Shown piece by piece: positions 20,478 to 30,372 of a stretch of 64,000 bases of DNA. A model generated the notes under the pieces. It was not told the origin of the DNA. It did no database searches and worked only from the letters and a program-made list of their open reading frames with translations. Position numbers and translations under genes: made by a program. The DNA lies in contig NZ_JAAXPF010000002.1 of assembly GCF_012396315.1 (NCBI RefSeq), positions 124,001 to 188,000 of the forward strand. The letters are read 5' to 3'. This DNA comes from Corynebacterium mucifaciens. GTDB lineage: Bacteria; Actinomycetota; Actinomycetes; Mycobacteriales; Mycobacteriaceae. How positions within the stretch are numbered: the stretch's first letter is position 1; each line of letters begins with the position of its first letter.

Positions 20478-21689
20478 ATGACCAAGAATCTGCAGCAGCT
20501 TCTCGACGAAGGCGTGGACGGGCGCCACGTCCTGGTGCGGTCGGACTTTAACGTCCCGCTCGATGACGACGGCAACATCACCGACGCGGGTCGTATCGAC
20601 GCGTCGCTGCCCACATTGAAGGCACTGCTTGACGCAGGCGCGAAGGTCATCGTGGTGGCGCATCTGGGGCGTCCGAAGGGCGAGGTCAACCCAAAATTCT
20701 CGCTTGCACCCGTTGCTGAGGCGCTTTCCGAGCGGCTCGACCAGTTCGTCCCGCTCGCTGCCGATGTCTCAGGTGAGGACGCGCACGAGCGTGCAAACGG
20801 CCTGACCGAAGGCGAGATCCTCCTTCTGGAAAACGTCCGCTTCGACCCGCGCGAGACCTCCAAGGATGAGGCAGAGCGGGCCGCGTTCGCCGACGAGCTG
20901 GCCGCGCTCGCGGCGGACGACGGCGCCTTCGTCTCCGACGGCTTCGGCGTGGTCCACCGCGCGCAGGCTTCCGTCTACGACGTGGCGAAGGCGCTGCCCG
21001 CCTACGCGGGCTACCTCGTGGATAAGGAAGTCGCGACCCTGAATTCTGTGAAGAACGACCCGGCGCACCCGTACGTGGTGGTGCTCGGTGGTTCGAAGGT
21101 GTCTGACAAGCTCGGTGTCATTGAAGCGCTGGCGGAGAAAGCGGACCAGATCATCATCGGCGGCGGTATGTGCTACACTTTCCTCGCTGCTCAAGGTCAC
21201 GACGTGCAGAATTCCCTCCTTCAAGAGGACATGGTGGGCACGTGCAAGGAGCTCATAGAGCGCTTCGGCGAGAAGCTGCTGCTACCGGTGGATGTCGCCG
21301 CAGGCGCCGAGTTTGCCAAGGACACCGAGAAGAGGATTGTCGGTGTGGATGCGATTCCGGAGGGCTGGATGGGCCTCGACATCGGACCGGAGACAGCGAA
21401 GCGTTACGCCGAGGCACTTGCAGCCTCCAAGACGGTGTTCTGGAACGGCCCGATGGGTGTGTTTGAGTTCCCGAACTTCGCAGATGGCACCAAGGCTGTG
21501 GCCGAGGCAATGATCGCCGCGACCAAAGACAACGGTTCCTTCACCGTCGTCGGCGGCGGCGACTCTGCGGCGTCGGTGCGCACACTCGGCCTCGACGAGG
21601 ACGGCTTCTCCCACATCTCTACCGGCGGTGGCGCCTCCCTCGAACTCATTGAGGGTAAGGACCTGCCGGGCGTCTCCGTTCTGAACTAG
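20478..21689 (+). CDS. pgk: Phosphoglycerate kinase
   Basis: Transfers phosphate from 1,3-bisphosphoglycerate to ADP. The 403-residue product shows [13 protein letters not shown] near the start, the [11 protein letters not shown] motif and the C-terminal nucleotide site [15 protein letters not shown] chose the ATG at 20478 behind GGAGAG; an in-frame ATG at 20445 would add 11 residues but lacks a ribosome site. A -10 box TACGAT (20441-20446) directly after the gap terminator gives it its own promoter. Confidence 0.97.
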   Translation: MTKNLQQLLDEGVDGRHVLVRSDFNVPLDDDGNITDAGRIDASLPTLKALLDAGAKVIVVAHLGRPKGEVNPKFSLAPVAEALSERLDQFVPLAADVSGEDAHERANGLTEGEILLLENVRFDPRETSKDEAERAAFADELAALAADDGAFVSDGFGVVHRAQASVYDVAKALPAYAGYLVDKEVATLNSVKNDPAHPYVVVLGGSKVSDKLGVIEALAEKADQIIIGGGMCYTFLAAQGHDVQNSLLQEDMVGTCKELIERFGEKLLLPVDVAAGAEFAKDTEKRIVGVDAIPEGWMGLDIGPETAKRYAEALAASKTVFWNGPMGVFEFPNFADGTKAVAEAMIAATKDNGSFTVVGGGDSAASVRTLGLDEDGFSHISTGGGASLELIEGKDLPGVSVLN

Positions 21690-21714
21690 TCCAACCTAGG
21701 AGGTATTTCACGCT

Positions 21715-22488
21715 ATGGCACGCACCCCACTTATCGCCGGCAACTGGAAAATGAACCACGACCACCTTCAGGCCATCCAGAGTGCCCAGAAACTCGTCTT
21801 CGCGTTTCCGAAAGATGGCTACGAATACGTCGATATCGCCTTGACGGTTCCGTTCACGGATCTGCGCTCGATCCAGACGCTGGTCGAGGGCGACAAACTC
21901 AAGATCACCTACGGTGCCCAGGACGTCTCCGAGCACGACAACGGTGCGTTCACCGGCGACATCTCCGCTGCGATGCTGGAAAAGCTGGGTTGCTCCTGGG
22001 TGGTCGTGGGCCACTCGGAGCGCCGTGAGTACCACGGGGAGACCAACGAGCAGGTCGCCGCAAAGGCAGCCAAAGCCATCGAACACGGCATCGTCCCGAT
22101 CGTCTGCGTCGGCGAGCCCCTGGAGGTACGCGAGGCGGGCGAGCATGTCTCCTACGTCGTCCAGCAGGCACGCGAATCGCTGGCGGGCGTGGACCTGTCC
22201 CGCACCGTCATTGCGTATGAGCCGGTCTGGGCGATCGGCACCGGTAAGGTAGCCTCCGCGCAGGACGCGCAGGAAGTCTGCCACGGCATCCGCGAACTCG
22301 TGCGGGAGCTCAGCGACGACGCTGTGGCCGACCAGATCCGCATCCTCTACGGCGGCTCCGTCAAGGCCGACACGGTGGCGGAGATCATCGGCCAGCCTGA
22401 TGTGGACGGTGGTCTTGTCGGAGGCGCGTCACTCGACGGGCAAGACTTTGCCAAACTCGCCGCCGCGGCCGCCAACTCTGTGATGTAG
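21715..22488 (+). CDS. tpiA: Triosephosphate isomerase
   Basis: Interconverts the two triose phosphates. The 257-residue barrel has GNWKMN, the catalytic His in [13 protein letters not shown], the catalytic Glu in [14 protein letters not shown], and the phosphate loop YGGSVKAD. It starts behind TAGGAGG. Only 82 bases separate it from secG; ppc, which lies here in C. glutamicum, is absent. Confidence 0.97.
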   Translation: MARTPLIAGNWKMNHDHLQAIQSAQKLVFAFPKDGYEYVDIALTVPFTDLRSIQTLVEGDKLKITYGAQDVSEHDNGAFTGDISAAMLEKLGCSWVVVGHSERREYHGETNEQVAAKAAKAIEHGIVPIVCVGEPLEVREAGEHVSYVVQQARESLAGVDLSRTVIAYEPVWAIGTGKVASAQDAQEVCHGIRELVRELSDDAVADQIRILYGGSVKADTVAEIIGQPDVDGGLVGGASLDGQDFAKLAAAAANSVM

Positions 22489-22570
22489 CCGCAGCGCGGG
22501 CCAGTACTCGCAGTGGTGTAAGCTCCCTGGAAGAGTTTGCACCGTCTCCCATTTGAAAGGTGTCGCGCAT

Positions 22571-22807
22571 ATGGCTTTAGCGCTTGAGATCGTACTGGTG
22601 ATTTCAGCGATTCTCATGACCATTTTCGTCTTGCTGCACAAGGGCAAGGGCGGTGGCCTGTCCAGCCTGTTCGGCGGCGGTGTTCAGGCCAACCTCTCCG
22701 GTTCGACGACGGTGGAGAAAAACCTCGACCGCATCACCGTGCTGATGGCGCTGATCTGGATTCTGTGCATCGTCGGGTTGAATCTGATTCAGACCTACGC
22801 GGTCTGA
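22571..22807 (+). CDS. secG: Preprotein translocase subunit SecG
   Basis: Small stimulatory subunit of the SecYEG translocon. The 78-residue protein has two membrane segments (about residues 3-22 and 55-74) joined by the conserved loop LLHKGKGGGLSSLFGGG. I chose the ATG at 22571 behind GAAAGG. A hairpin terminator follows at 22826. Confidence 0.93.
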   Translation: MALALEIVLVISAILMTIFVLLHKGKGGGLSSLFGGGVQANLSGSTTVEKNLDRITVLMALIWILCIVGLNLIQTYAV

Positions 22808-22821
22808 CCCAGACCCCGCCG

Positions 22822-23505
22822 TTACAACGGTCCTGTGGCGTCCTCAGTGGCGAACAGGACCGTTTCTTTGCGCCCGATTGCGCCAGCGACCGGCCAGTCC
22901 TCGGCCGCGTCTGCGCCGTCGGCGGCGTGGCTTGCGGCCTCAGCCTTCTCGGCGCCAGAAACAAGCAGCCACACGCGGTCCGCGCTCTGCACCGCCGGCA
23001 GGGTGAGGGTGGCGCGCTCCGCCGGCGGTTTGGGGGAGTCGGTGACCGCCACAACCAACGCGTCTCGCTCCCGGACGGCGTCGGTATGGGGAAACAGGGA
23101 GTTGATGTGACCCTCGCCGCCCATGCCCAGCAGGTGCAGATCGAAGCCGCCGTCGCCAACGAGTTCCTGGTACTGCTCGACCGCGGCGTTCATCGGGCCG
23201 CCATCGAGGCCGTAGCCGTGAATGTTGCTCTCCGGGATGTCCACGTGCGACAGCAGCGCCGACCTCGCCTGGCCTTCGTTGGAGTCCGGGTGGTCCACCG
23301 GCACATTGCGCTCGTCGCCGAAGAACACCTCAACCCGCGTCCAGTCAATTGGCTCATCAACTAACCGTGCGAGCAGGGCGGTTCCCGCAGTGCCGCCCGT
23401 GAGCACCACGCGCGTGGAGCGACCGGTGGCCTGGATCTCGGCCATGACGTCGGTGAACCGTGAGGCGACGTCGTCAAGAAGCGATGGCAGGTCTTTATAG
23501 CTCAT
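22822..23505 (-). CDS. pgl: 6-phosphogluconolactonase
   Basis: Hydrolyses 6-phosphogluconolactone in the oxidative pentose phosphate pathway. The 227-residue product has VVLTGGTAGTALLARL, the FFGDERNVPVDHPDSN motif and LGMGGEGHINSLFPH. It is the last gene of the tkt-tal-zwf-opcA-pgl unit and overlaps opcA by 11 bases. Also called devB in C. glutamicum. Confidence 0.95.
   Translation of the reverse strand: MSYKDLPSLLDDVASRFTDVMAEIQATGRSTRVVLTGGTAGTALLARLVDEPIDWTRVEVFFGDERNVPVDHPDSNEGQARSALLSHVDIPESNIHGYGLDGGPMNAAVEQYQELVGDGGFDLHLLGMGGEGHINSLFPHTDAVRERDALVVAVTDSPKPPAERATLTLPAVQSADRVWLLVSGAEKAEAASHAADGADAAEDWPVAGAIGRKETVLFATEDATGPL
22826..22866. terminator. Bidirectional hairpin between secG and pgl
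   Basis: An 11-bp perfect stem (22826-22836 with 22854-22864), 17-nt loop, then TCTTTG on the plus strand. It lies in the last codons of pgl and just after secG, so it may end both convergent transcripts. Confidence 0.65.
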
Positions 23506-24424
23506 GGTCTACTCCTGACAGCCCGCGCAAAGCGCGTTCGTAAGTGGCATCGGGGCCGAGGTGGCGTAGATCCTCCGCGAGACTCTCCGCGTCGCTGCGC
23601 TCACCCATAGCGACGAGCGAGTCTGCGTGGCCGGGGGTGGAAATGCGCACGGTGTGGCTGTCCTGGACGGCCACTTCAACGTCGCCGTCTTCGCAACGCA
23701 GCGCGAGCCGGGTGATAGGAAAGCTCCCCGCGGGATCAGCCTGACGTCGGGTGACCTGCACGTTCAAGCTGGAAGCGAGCCAGCCAGCAGCGACGTCCAC
23801 GCTCGGGTCGCCGGCGGCACCGGCAATCTCGGCACTCAGGATGCGCTTGCCGGGGTGGCGGTCTAGGGCCGAGGCCACAATGCCCCGCCACGGCGTGATG
23901 CGCGACCACATCACGTCTGAGTCCCCATCCACGTACCCCGCTGTGAGGCGTTGCAGGGTCATCCCGTTGCCGTCCCGGCGCAGGTTCGTAATGCGGCGCT
24001 GCGCGATCCGTCCGAGCTGGGTGTCGGCAGGGCGCTCCGGGGCCTTTTGCGGCCAGCAGACCACGACGGGGGTGTCCGGCAGAAGTAGGGGTGTGACAAT
24101 CGCACCCAGGTGGCTCGTGAGTTCGCCGTAGAGCCGCATCACCACGACCTCGGAGGCGCCGGCATCGCTGGCCACAAGTACCTGGGCATCGAGGCGGGTG
24201 GCTGCGCCGGTGTCACCGGAGATGAGGACGAGCACGCGCGCTGGGTGCTCGAACGACGCGTTGCGCAGGGTCTCTAGGGTGTCGTCGATGGAGTCCGCGC
24301 CGGAGTCGTCGATGGCGACGAGAAGGGTCAGCACGCGCCCGGTGGTTAGCGAGTGGCTTTCCCGGGCCTTGGCGAGTTCTGCGCCAATGGCCTTAGTGGA
24401 TGTGTCAGGCAGTTCGATGATCAT
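23495..24424 (-). CDS. opcA: Glucose-6-phosphate dehydrogenase assembly protein OpcA
   Basis: A 309-residue OpcA protein. In cyanobacteria and actinobacteria OpcA associates with glucose-6-phosphate dehydrogenase and is needed for its activity. It has no catalytic motif of its own; recognisable family segments include VVCWPQKAPERPA and the start MIIELPDTSTKAIG. It sits between zwf (15-base gap) and pgl (11-base overlap), the usual actinobacterial order, consistent with 1:1 production with Zwf. Confidence 0.93.
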   Translation of the reverse strand: MIIELPDTSTKAIGAELAKARESHSLTTGRVLTLLVAIDDSGADSIDDTLETLRNASFEHPARVLVLISGDTGAATRLDAQVLVASDAGASEVVVMRLYGELTSHLGAIVTPLLLPDTPVVVCWPQKAPERPADTQLGRIAQRRITNLRRDGNGMTLQRLTAGYVDGDSDVMWSRITPWRGIVASALDRHPGKRILSAEIAGAAGDPSVDVAAGWLASSLNVQVTRRQADPAGSFPITRLALRCEDGDVEVAVQDSHTVRISTPGHADSLVAMGERSDAESLAEDLRHLGPDATYERALRGLSGVDHEL

Positions 24425-24439
24425 GTGGTTCGACCTTTC

Positions 24440-25978
24440 TTACGGGCGGCGCCACACGCGGCCGTCTTTGGCCAGCATGCGATCGGCGGACGCCGGCCCC
24501 CACGTGCCGGCCGCGTAGTCGTCCGGACGGCCCTGCTCGGCCCAGTAATCAAGCACCGGGTCCAGGATCTCCCAGCTGCGCTCCACTTCCGAGTTGGTGG
24601 GGAACAGGCTGGACTCGTCCAACAGCGCGTCCAGGATGAGGCGTTCGTAGGCCTCGGGGGATTGCTCGGTGAACGCCTCCGAGTACGAGAAGTCCATGTT
24701 TACATCCCGCAGTTCCATGCCGGGTCCGGGCACCTTGGATCCGAAGCGCATGAGCACGCCCTCGTCCGGCTGCACCCGGATAACCACGGCGTTATTGGTG
24801 AGTAGATCCGCCTGGCCCTTAGAGAACGGCTGATACGGAGGGCGCTTGAACACCAGCGCGATCTCGGTCACCCTCCTGCCCAGGCGCTTCCCGGTGCGCA
24901 GGTAGAACGGCACCCCGGCCCAGCGGCGGGACTCGATCTGCAGTGTGCATGCCGCGTAGGTTTCGGTCGTGGATTCTGGGTCGAACCCGTCCTCCTCGCG
25001 CAGGCCCACAACCTTCTTCGAACCCTGCCAGCCCGCGGTGTACTGCCCGCGGGCGGTGGTCTTGCCAAACGGCCCGACGGCGGAGGTTGCCCGCAGCACC
25101 TTTAGTTTTTCCGCGCGCAGTTGGGCTGGGGAGAAGGATGTCGGCTCCTCCATCGCCACCAGCGCCAGCAGCTGGATCAGGTGGTTTTGGATCACGTCGC
25201 GGGCTGCGCCGATACCGTCGTAGTAGCTGGCGCGGCCGCCGAGACCGATATCTTCCGCCATGGTGATCTGTACGTGGTCGATGTAGTGCGAGTTCCACAC
25301 CGGCTCGAACATTTGGTTGGAAAAGCGCAGCGCAAGAATGTTTTGCACCGTCTCTTTACCCAGGTAGTGGTCGATGCGGAACACCGAGCGCTCGGGGAAG
25401 ACGGCGCCAACCACGTCGTTGAGCTCCTTGGCGGAGGCGAGATCGTGGCCAAACGGCTTTTCAATGATCACGCGGCGCCAGTCGTTGGCACCCGCCTTCG
25501 CCATCCCGCAGCGATCAAGCTGGTGGACTACCTCGGCGAAGAACTCCGGGGGCACGGACAAGTAGTACGCCCAGTTCCCAGCCGTGCCGCGGTGCTCGTC
25601 GCTGCGCTTGCAGGCAGCAGCCAAGTCGTCGAACGCCGCGTCGTCGTCGAAGTTGCCCCGGACAAACTCCAGGCCTTCGGCGAGGCGCTGCCAGACGTTC
25701 TCGTGGAACTCGGTGCGGGCACCGTTGAGGATCGCCTCGCGCACGTAGTCCTGAAAGTCTGCCTTGTCCCATTCGCGCCTGCCGTAGCCGATGAGGGTGA
25801 ACCCGCCGGGAAGCAGGCCGCGATTAGCCAGGTCGTAGATGGCCGGAAGCAGCTTCTTGCGAGCGAGGTTACCCGTCACACCAAAGATGACCATGCCCGA
25901 TGGTCCGGCGATCTGGGGGAGGCGTTTATCTGCGGGGGAGCGCAGCGGATTGGACCACTGCCGGTGCGGTTCAGTCAC
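24440..25978 (-). CDS. zwf: Glucose-6-phosphate 1-dehydrogenase
   Basis: First enzyme of the oxidative pentose phosphate pathway and a main NADPH source. The 512-residue protein has the Rossmann start MVIFGVTGNLARKKLLPAIY and the active-site motif FRIDHYLGKETVQN. It begins one base after the tal stop and is followed by opcA. Length is typical for the family. Confidence 0.97.
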   Translation of the reverse strand: MTEPHRQWSNPLRSPADKRLPQIAGPSGMVIFGVTGNLARKKLLPAIYDLANRGLLPGGFTLIGYGRREWDKADFQDYVREAILNGARTEFHENVWQRLAEGLEFVRGNFDDDAAFDDLAAACKRSDEHRGTAGNWAYYLSVPPEFFAEVVHQLDRCGMAKAGANDWRRVIIEKPFGHDLASAKELNDVVGAVFPERSVFRIDHYLGKETVQNILALRFSNQMFEPVWNSHYIDHVQITMAEDIGLGGRASYYDGIGAARDVIQNHLIQLLALVAMEEPTSFSPAQLRAEKLKVLRATSAVGPFGKTTARGQYTAGWQGSKKVVGLREEDGFDPESTTETYAACTLQIESRRWAGVPFYLRTGKRLGRRVTEIALVFKRPPYQPFSKGQADLLTNNAVVIRVQPDEGVLMRFGSKVPGPGMELRDVNMDFSYSEAFTEQSPEAYERLILDALLDESSLFPTNSEVERSWEILDPVLDYWAEQGRPDDYAAGTWGPASADRMLAKDGRVWRRP

Positions 25979-25979
25979 G

Positions 25980-27071
25980 TCAGGCGAGCTTAGCAGCCAT
26001 GGAATCGAGCAGGTCTTGCCACGCGTCCACGAACTTCTCCACGCCTTCGCGCTCCAGCACCGCGACGACGTCGTCGAGGTCGATACCGACCTCGCTCAGC
26101 GCCGCAAACACCTCGCGGGAGACGGCCTCGGTGCCGGTGAGTGTGTCGCCGTGGACACCACCGTCTCGCAGCACCGCATCCAGCGTCTTTTCCGGCATCG
26201 TGTTCACCGTGTCCGGGCCAGCCAGCTCGGTCACGTACATGGTCGCCGGGTACGCCGGGTTCTTTACACCGGTAGACGCCCACAGCGGACGCTGCGCATT
26301 CGCGCCCGCGGGCAGCGTATCGACGCCAGCTTCGCCAAACTCCGACTGGAACAACGCGTACGCCAACCGGGCGTTCGCGATGCCGGCCTTACCGCGCAGT
26401 GCCAGCGCCTCGTCGGTGCCGATGGTTTCGAGCCGCTTGTCCACCTCGGTGTCCATGCGGGAGACGAAGAAGGACGCCACCGAGTGGATGCGGCTCACAT
26501 CGTGGCCATTGGCGGCAGCCTGCCGGATGCCCTCCTTGTAGGCCTTGATGACCTGCTTGTAACGCGCCACCGAGAAAATCAGGGTGACGTTGACAGAGAT
26601 GCCGTCCGCCAACGCCGCGGTCACGGCGGGCAGGGATTCGTCGGTGGCCGGAATCTTAATCATCAAGTTCTCGCGGTCAACGAGTTCCCACAGTTCGCGT
26701 GCCTGCGCGATGGTCTTGGCCTCGTCAGCGGCGTAGCGCGGGTCAACTTCGATGGAGACGCGCCCGTCTTTACCGCCGGTGGTGTCGTACGTGTCGCGAA
26801 AAAGGTCGCAGGCGTCCTGGACATCTTTGACGCTCATGGCGTACACCGCAGCGTCCGCCGTGGTGCCGGCGAGCTTGAGCTCCGCCAGCTGGTCGTCGTA
26901 GTGCGTGCCGGTGCCCATGGCCGCGGCGAAGATAGCCGGGTTGGTGGTCACGCCAACGATTGACTTTTCCGCCTTGACCTCCCCGAGGTTGCCGGTGGCG
27001 ATGCGTTCGCGGGACAGGTCGTCGAGCCAAGTGGAGGTGCCAACCTCGAAGAGTTCGTCAATGGCATTCAT
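25980..27071 (-). CDS. tal: Transaldolase
   Basis: Transfers a dihydroxyacetone unit between sugar phosphates. The 363-residue protein has GVTTNPAIFAAAM near the N-terminus and the Schiff-base lysine in NLMIKIPATDESLPAV. It is 43 bases downstream of tkt and directly upstream of zwf. The length fits the longer actinobacterial transaldolase class. Confidence 0.96.
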   Translation of the reverse strand: MNAIDELFEVGTSTWLDDLSRERIATGNLGEVKAEKSIVGVTTNPAIFAAAMGTGTHYDDQLAELKLAGTTADAAVYAMSVKDVQDACDLFRDTYDTTGGKDGRVSIEVDPRYAADEAKTIAQARELWELVDRENLMIKIPATDESLPAVTAALADGISVNVTLIFSVARYKQVIKAYKEGIRQAAANGHDVSRIHSVASFFVSRMDTEVDKRLETIGTDEALALRGKAGIANARLAYALFQSEFGEAGVDTLPAGANAQRPLWASTGVKNPAYPATMYVTELAGPDTVNTMPEKTLDAVLRDGGVHGDTLTGTEAVSREVFAALSEVGIDLDDVVAVLEREGVEKFVDAWQDLLDSMAAKLA

Positions 27072-27114
27072 TCGTCAGTTCCTTCCTATTAGATCTCGTT
27101 AACGAGCCTGCGAG

Positions 27115-29286
27115 TTAACGCCCGTCTCCGCGAGTCGGCTCGGATTCGGTGTTGCCGACGCGGACGCTCGTCGCTACGCTGCGTTGTTCGCGCACGCAGT
27201 CGAGGGTCTCGCGCGCGACGCGGACAACGTTGTCGGTAGTGAACCCGAAGCGTTCGAACAGCTCGGCGCCGGGGGCCGAGGCCCCGAAGTGCTCAAGCGA
27301 GACAGCGCGGCCGTATTCGCCGAGAAAGCGGAACCACGGCATGGAGGTCGCCGCCTCCACCGAGACGCGGGCCTTGACATCGCGAGGAAGCACCGAGTCG
27401 ATGTATGCATCGTCCTGTTCCATGAACCAGTCCATGGACGGCACGGACACGACGCGGGTCGCCGTGCCCTCGGATTCAAGCACCTTCGCCGCCTCCACTG
27501 CGTACTGGACTTCCGAGCCGGAGGCCATCAGGATGAGGTCGGGGGTCTCGGCGGACGCCTCGACTAGGACGTAAGCGCCGCGGGCGACGCCGTCGAAGGC
27601 CTTCTCCTTGGTGCCCTCGAGCACCGGCAGGTTCTGGCGGGACAGCGCCAGCGCCTTCGGCTGCTCCTTGGCTTCCAGCGCCGCAATCCAGGCCGCTGAG
27701 GTCTCGTTCGCATCCGCCGGGCGAATAACGGCCACGTCCGGGATCGCGCGCAGCGCGGCCAGGGTTTCCACGGGCTGGTGGGTTGGGCCGTCCTCGCCGA
27801 GGCCGATGGAGTCGTGCGTGAACACGTAGTAGCCGTCGATGCCGGAGAGAGCGGCCACGCGAATCGCCGGGTAGAGGTACTCGGAGAAGATCAGGAAGGT
27901 GCCGCCGTAAACGCGGGTGCCGCCGTGCAGGGCAATGCCGTTCATCACCGAGCCCATGGCGTGCTCTCGGATGCCGAAGTGCAGGTTTCGCCCGTACGGG
28001 TGAGCGGAGAATTTCTCGGTGGAGATGGCCTGCGGGCCAAAGGACTTCGCGCCCTTGATCAAGGTGTTGTTGGAGCCGGCCAGGTCGGCGGAGCCGCCCC
28101 AGAGCTCCGGCAGTGCGGCCGCGGCGGCCTGGATGGCGGCTTCGGACGCTTTGCGGGTGGCCAGGCCCTTGGCGTCCGGCTCCCAGGTGGGGAAGTCCTT
28201 CTTCCAATCGGCCGGCAGCTCGCGCGCGGTGAGACGGTCCAGCAGCGCCTTGCGCTCGGGGTTTGCCTGCGCCCATGCGTCGAACTTCTCGTTCCACGCT
28301 GCGTGCTTCGCAGCCGCACGCTCACGCAGCCTGCGGGAGTGGGCGATCACTTCGCCTTCCTCCGGGAACATCACGGCCGGGTCGAAGCCGAGTGCCTCCT
28401 TGACAGCGGCTACCTCGTCGGCGCCCAACGCAGCGCCGTGGATGGCGCCGGTGTTCATGAGGTTCGGGGCCGGGTACCCGATGACGGTCTTGACGCGAAT
28501 GATGGTCGGCTTGCCCGGCTCGGCCTTCGCCTCAGCAACCGCGGACTCGATGGCGGCGACGTCTTCGCCGGACTCGACGGTGAGCGTCTGCCACCCGTAG
28601 GCCTCGTACCGCTGCAGTACGTCCTCGGTGAACGCGATCTGGGTGTCGTCCTCGATGGAAATGCGGTTGTCGTCCCAGAACAGGATGAGGTTTCCGAGCT
28701 GTTGGGTGCCGGCGAGGGAAGACGCCTCCGAGGTCACACCCTCCTGCAGGCAGCCGTCGCCGGCGACGACGTAGATGTAGTGGTCGAATGGAGATTCGCC
28801 CGCAGGTGCATCGGGGTCGAACAGCCCGCGCTCGCGCCGCGCCGCCATGGCCATGCCCACTGCGGATGCCAAACCCTGGCCGAGCGGGCCCGTGGTGATC
28901 TCGATGTGGTCGGTGTGGTTGTACTCCGGGTGGCCCGGGGTCTTCGAGCCCCAGGTGCGCAGATCCTTCAAATCCTGCAGCTCAAGCCCGAAGCCGCCCA
29001 GGTAGAGCTGCACGTACTGGGTGAGCGAGGAGTGGCCGTTAGACAGCACGAACCGGTCGCGGCCCACCCAGTCCTTGTCGGCCGGGTCAACGTCCATGAC
29101 GCGCTGGAAGAGCGTGTACGCCAGCGGCGCGAGGCTCATAGCGGTGCCGGGGTGGCCGGAGCCGCAGTGCTCCACGGCGTCCGCGGCGAGTACCCGGGCC
29201 GTATCCACCGCCCGGGTGTCGGTGTCAGTCCAGTCCTCGGGGTAGTTGCGCTCGGTCATCGCCTGCAGTTCAGGGGGCAGCGTCAT
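27115..29286 (-). CDS. tkt: Transketolase, with a C-terminal extension
   Basis: Thiamine-diphosphate enzyme that moves two-carbon units between sugar phosphates. It shows HCGSGHPGTAMSLAPLAY, the TPP-binding GDGCLQEGVTSEAS and, in the C-terminal half, DSIGLGEDGPTHQP. I chose the ATG at 29286 because GAGGA precedes it and MTLPPELQA matches the C. glutamicum start as I remember it; an open upstream stretch overlapping ctaB is not coding. At 723 residues it is about 20-25 longer than the family; the extra residues are a hydrophilic tail after VARETLD. First gene of the pentose phosphate unit. Confidence 0.95.
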   Translation of the reverse strand: MTLPPELQAMTERNYPEDWTDTDTRAVDTARVLAADAVEHCGSGHPGTAMSLAPLAYTLFQRVMDVDPADKDWVGRDRFVLSNGHSSLTQYVQLYLGGFGLELQDLKDLRTWGSKTPGHPEYNHTDHIEITTGPLGQGLASAVGMAMAARRERGLFDPDAPAGESPFDHYIYVVAGDGCLQEGVTSEASSLAGTQQLGNLILFWDDNRISIEDDTQIAFTEDVLQRYEAYGWQTLTVESGEDVAAIESAVAEAKAEPGKPTIIRVKTVIGYPAPNLMNTGAIHGAALGADEVAAVKEALGFDPAVMFPEEGEVIAHSRRLRERAAAKHAAWNEKFDAWAQANPERKALLDRLTARELPADWKKDFPTWEPDAKGLATRKASEAAIQAAAAALPELWGGSADLAGSNNTLIKGAKSFGPQAISTEKFSAHPYGRNLHFGIREHAMGSVMNGIALHGGTRVYGGTFLIFSEYLYPAIRVAALSGIDGYYVFTHDSIGLGEDGPTHQPVETLAALRAIPDVAVIRPADANETSAAWIAALEAKEQPKALALSRQNLPVLEGTKEKAFDGVARGAYVLVEASAETPDLILMASGSEVQYAVEAAKVLESEGTATRVVSVPSMDWFMEQDDAYIDSVLPRDVKARVSVEAATSMPWFRFLGEYGRAVSLEHFGASAPGAELFERFGFTTDNVVRVARETLDCVREQRSVATSVRVGNTESEPTRGDGR

Positions 29287-29325
29287 GGGGTCCTCGCTTT
29301 CTCTAAGGTCGCTCAAAAGCATATC

Positions 29326-29336
29326 GCTTATCGACG
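29326..29336 (+). repeat. Copy 1 of 11-mer GCTTATCGACG (intergenic)
   Basis: Exact GCTTATCGACG between the divergent tkt and ctaB genes, 40 bp upstream of the tkt start. Confidence 0.6.
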
Positions 29337-29457
29337 CCTCCGGGAGATCGCCCTCACTCGATGCATTCCGGATTCGTGCCCGCGTGTTGGAAAGGGCTAC
29401 CATCGTCCGAAGGTATGATTGCCCGCGCAATCCGCAGCACATAAAAGGAGAGAGTTG

Positions 29458-30372
29458 TTGGAGACCATCAAGGCATATTTCGCGTTGACGAAGCCGAGGG
29501 TCATTGAACTTCTCTTGGTGGCCGCGATCCCTGCGATGTTGCAGGCCGACCGCGGCGAGGTGCACCTCTGGCTGGTCCTGGGCACGTTGCTCGGCGGCTG
29601 GATGGGTGCTGCAGCGGCCAACACCTTCAACATGGTCGCTGACTACGACATCGACCAGAAAATGGGGAGAACCCGCGCCCGCCCGCTCGTGCGCCACTCG
29701 GTGACGAAGCAGAAGGCGGCGGTGTTCGCCTGGGTCATGCTGGCGCTGTCAGTGCTGTGGCTCGGCCTGCTGTGCAACTCCTGGCTGGCCGCCTTTTTCA
29801 TTGTGCTGACCAATTTCTTCTACATCTTCGTGTACACGAAGTGGCTGAAGCGCCGCACCTGGCAGAACGTGATTTGGGGCGGGGCAGCGGGCTGCATGCC
29901 CGTGCTCGTCGGCTGGGCTGTCATCCGCGACAATGTCCAGGACGGGTCCGCCGACAACTGGTGGCAGGCCATCGTGATGTTCCTCATCATCTTCTTCTGG
30001 ACGCCGCCGCACACATGGGCCCTGGCAATGAAGTACAAGGACGACTACGCGCGCGCAAAGGTGCCGATGTTGCCGGTGGTCGCCTCGGCTGAAGATACCA
30101 GCCGGCAGATCGTCATCTACTCCTGGATCACCGTGGCCGTCTCACTGCTGCTCGTGCCGGCGGCTTCGTGGATCTACTTCGTCATCGCGGTGGTCTCCGG
30201 CGCGGCCTTCCTGGTCATGGCCACCAGGCTGCACCAAGGCATCGTGCGCGGCGAGAACGTCAAGCCGCTCAAGTTGTTTATCTTGTCCAACAACTACTTG
30301 GCCGCGCTCTTCCTCGGGCTCTCCTTCGATGCCGTGCTGGGCTGGGAGACCGTCGGGGAGCTGGTGTTCTAA
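29458..30372 (+). CDS. ctaB: Protoheme IX farnesyltransferase (heme O synthase)
   Basis: UbiA-type membrane prenyltransferase that converts heme B to heme O for cytochrome aa3 oxidase. The 304-residue protein has about nine membrane segments and the prenyl-diphosphate motif [20 protein letters not shown]; a second Asp-rich loop is near [11 protein letters not shown] chose the TTG at 29458, 7 bases after AAGGAG; a TTG at 29455 is equally in frame. A -10 candidate TATGAT is at 29414-29419. ctaA lies nearby on the other strand beyond qor. Confidence 0.94.
   Translation: METIKAYFALTKPRVIELLLVAAIPAMLQADRGEVHLWLVLGTLLGGWMGAAAANTFNMVADYDIDQKMGRTRARPLVRHSVTKQKAAVFAWVMLALSVLWLGLLCNSWLAAFFIVLTNFFYIFVYTKWLKRRTWQNVIWGGAAGCMPVLVGWAVIRDNVQDGSADNWWQAIVMFLIIFFWTPPHTWALAMKYKDDYARAKVPMLPVVASAEDTSRQIVIYSWITVAVSLLLVPAASWIYFVIAVVSGAAFLVMATRLHQGIVRGENVKPLKLFILSNNYLAALFLGLSFDAVLGWETVGELVF

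Noticed and set aside
27778-29418. A 546-residue plus-strand frame
   Set aside because: Antisense to tkt; same codon-bias shadow.
29387-29419. TTGGAA as a -35 for ctaB
   Set aside because: The spacer to TATGAT is 21 bp, too long for a normal promoter.
29287-29697. An upstream extension of transketolase
   Set aside because: Open in frame, but it overlaps ctaB and its promoter; MTLPPELQA with its ribosome site is the natural start.
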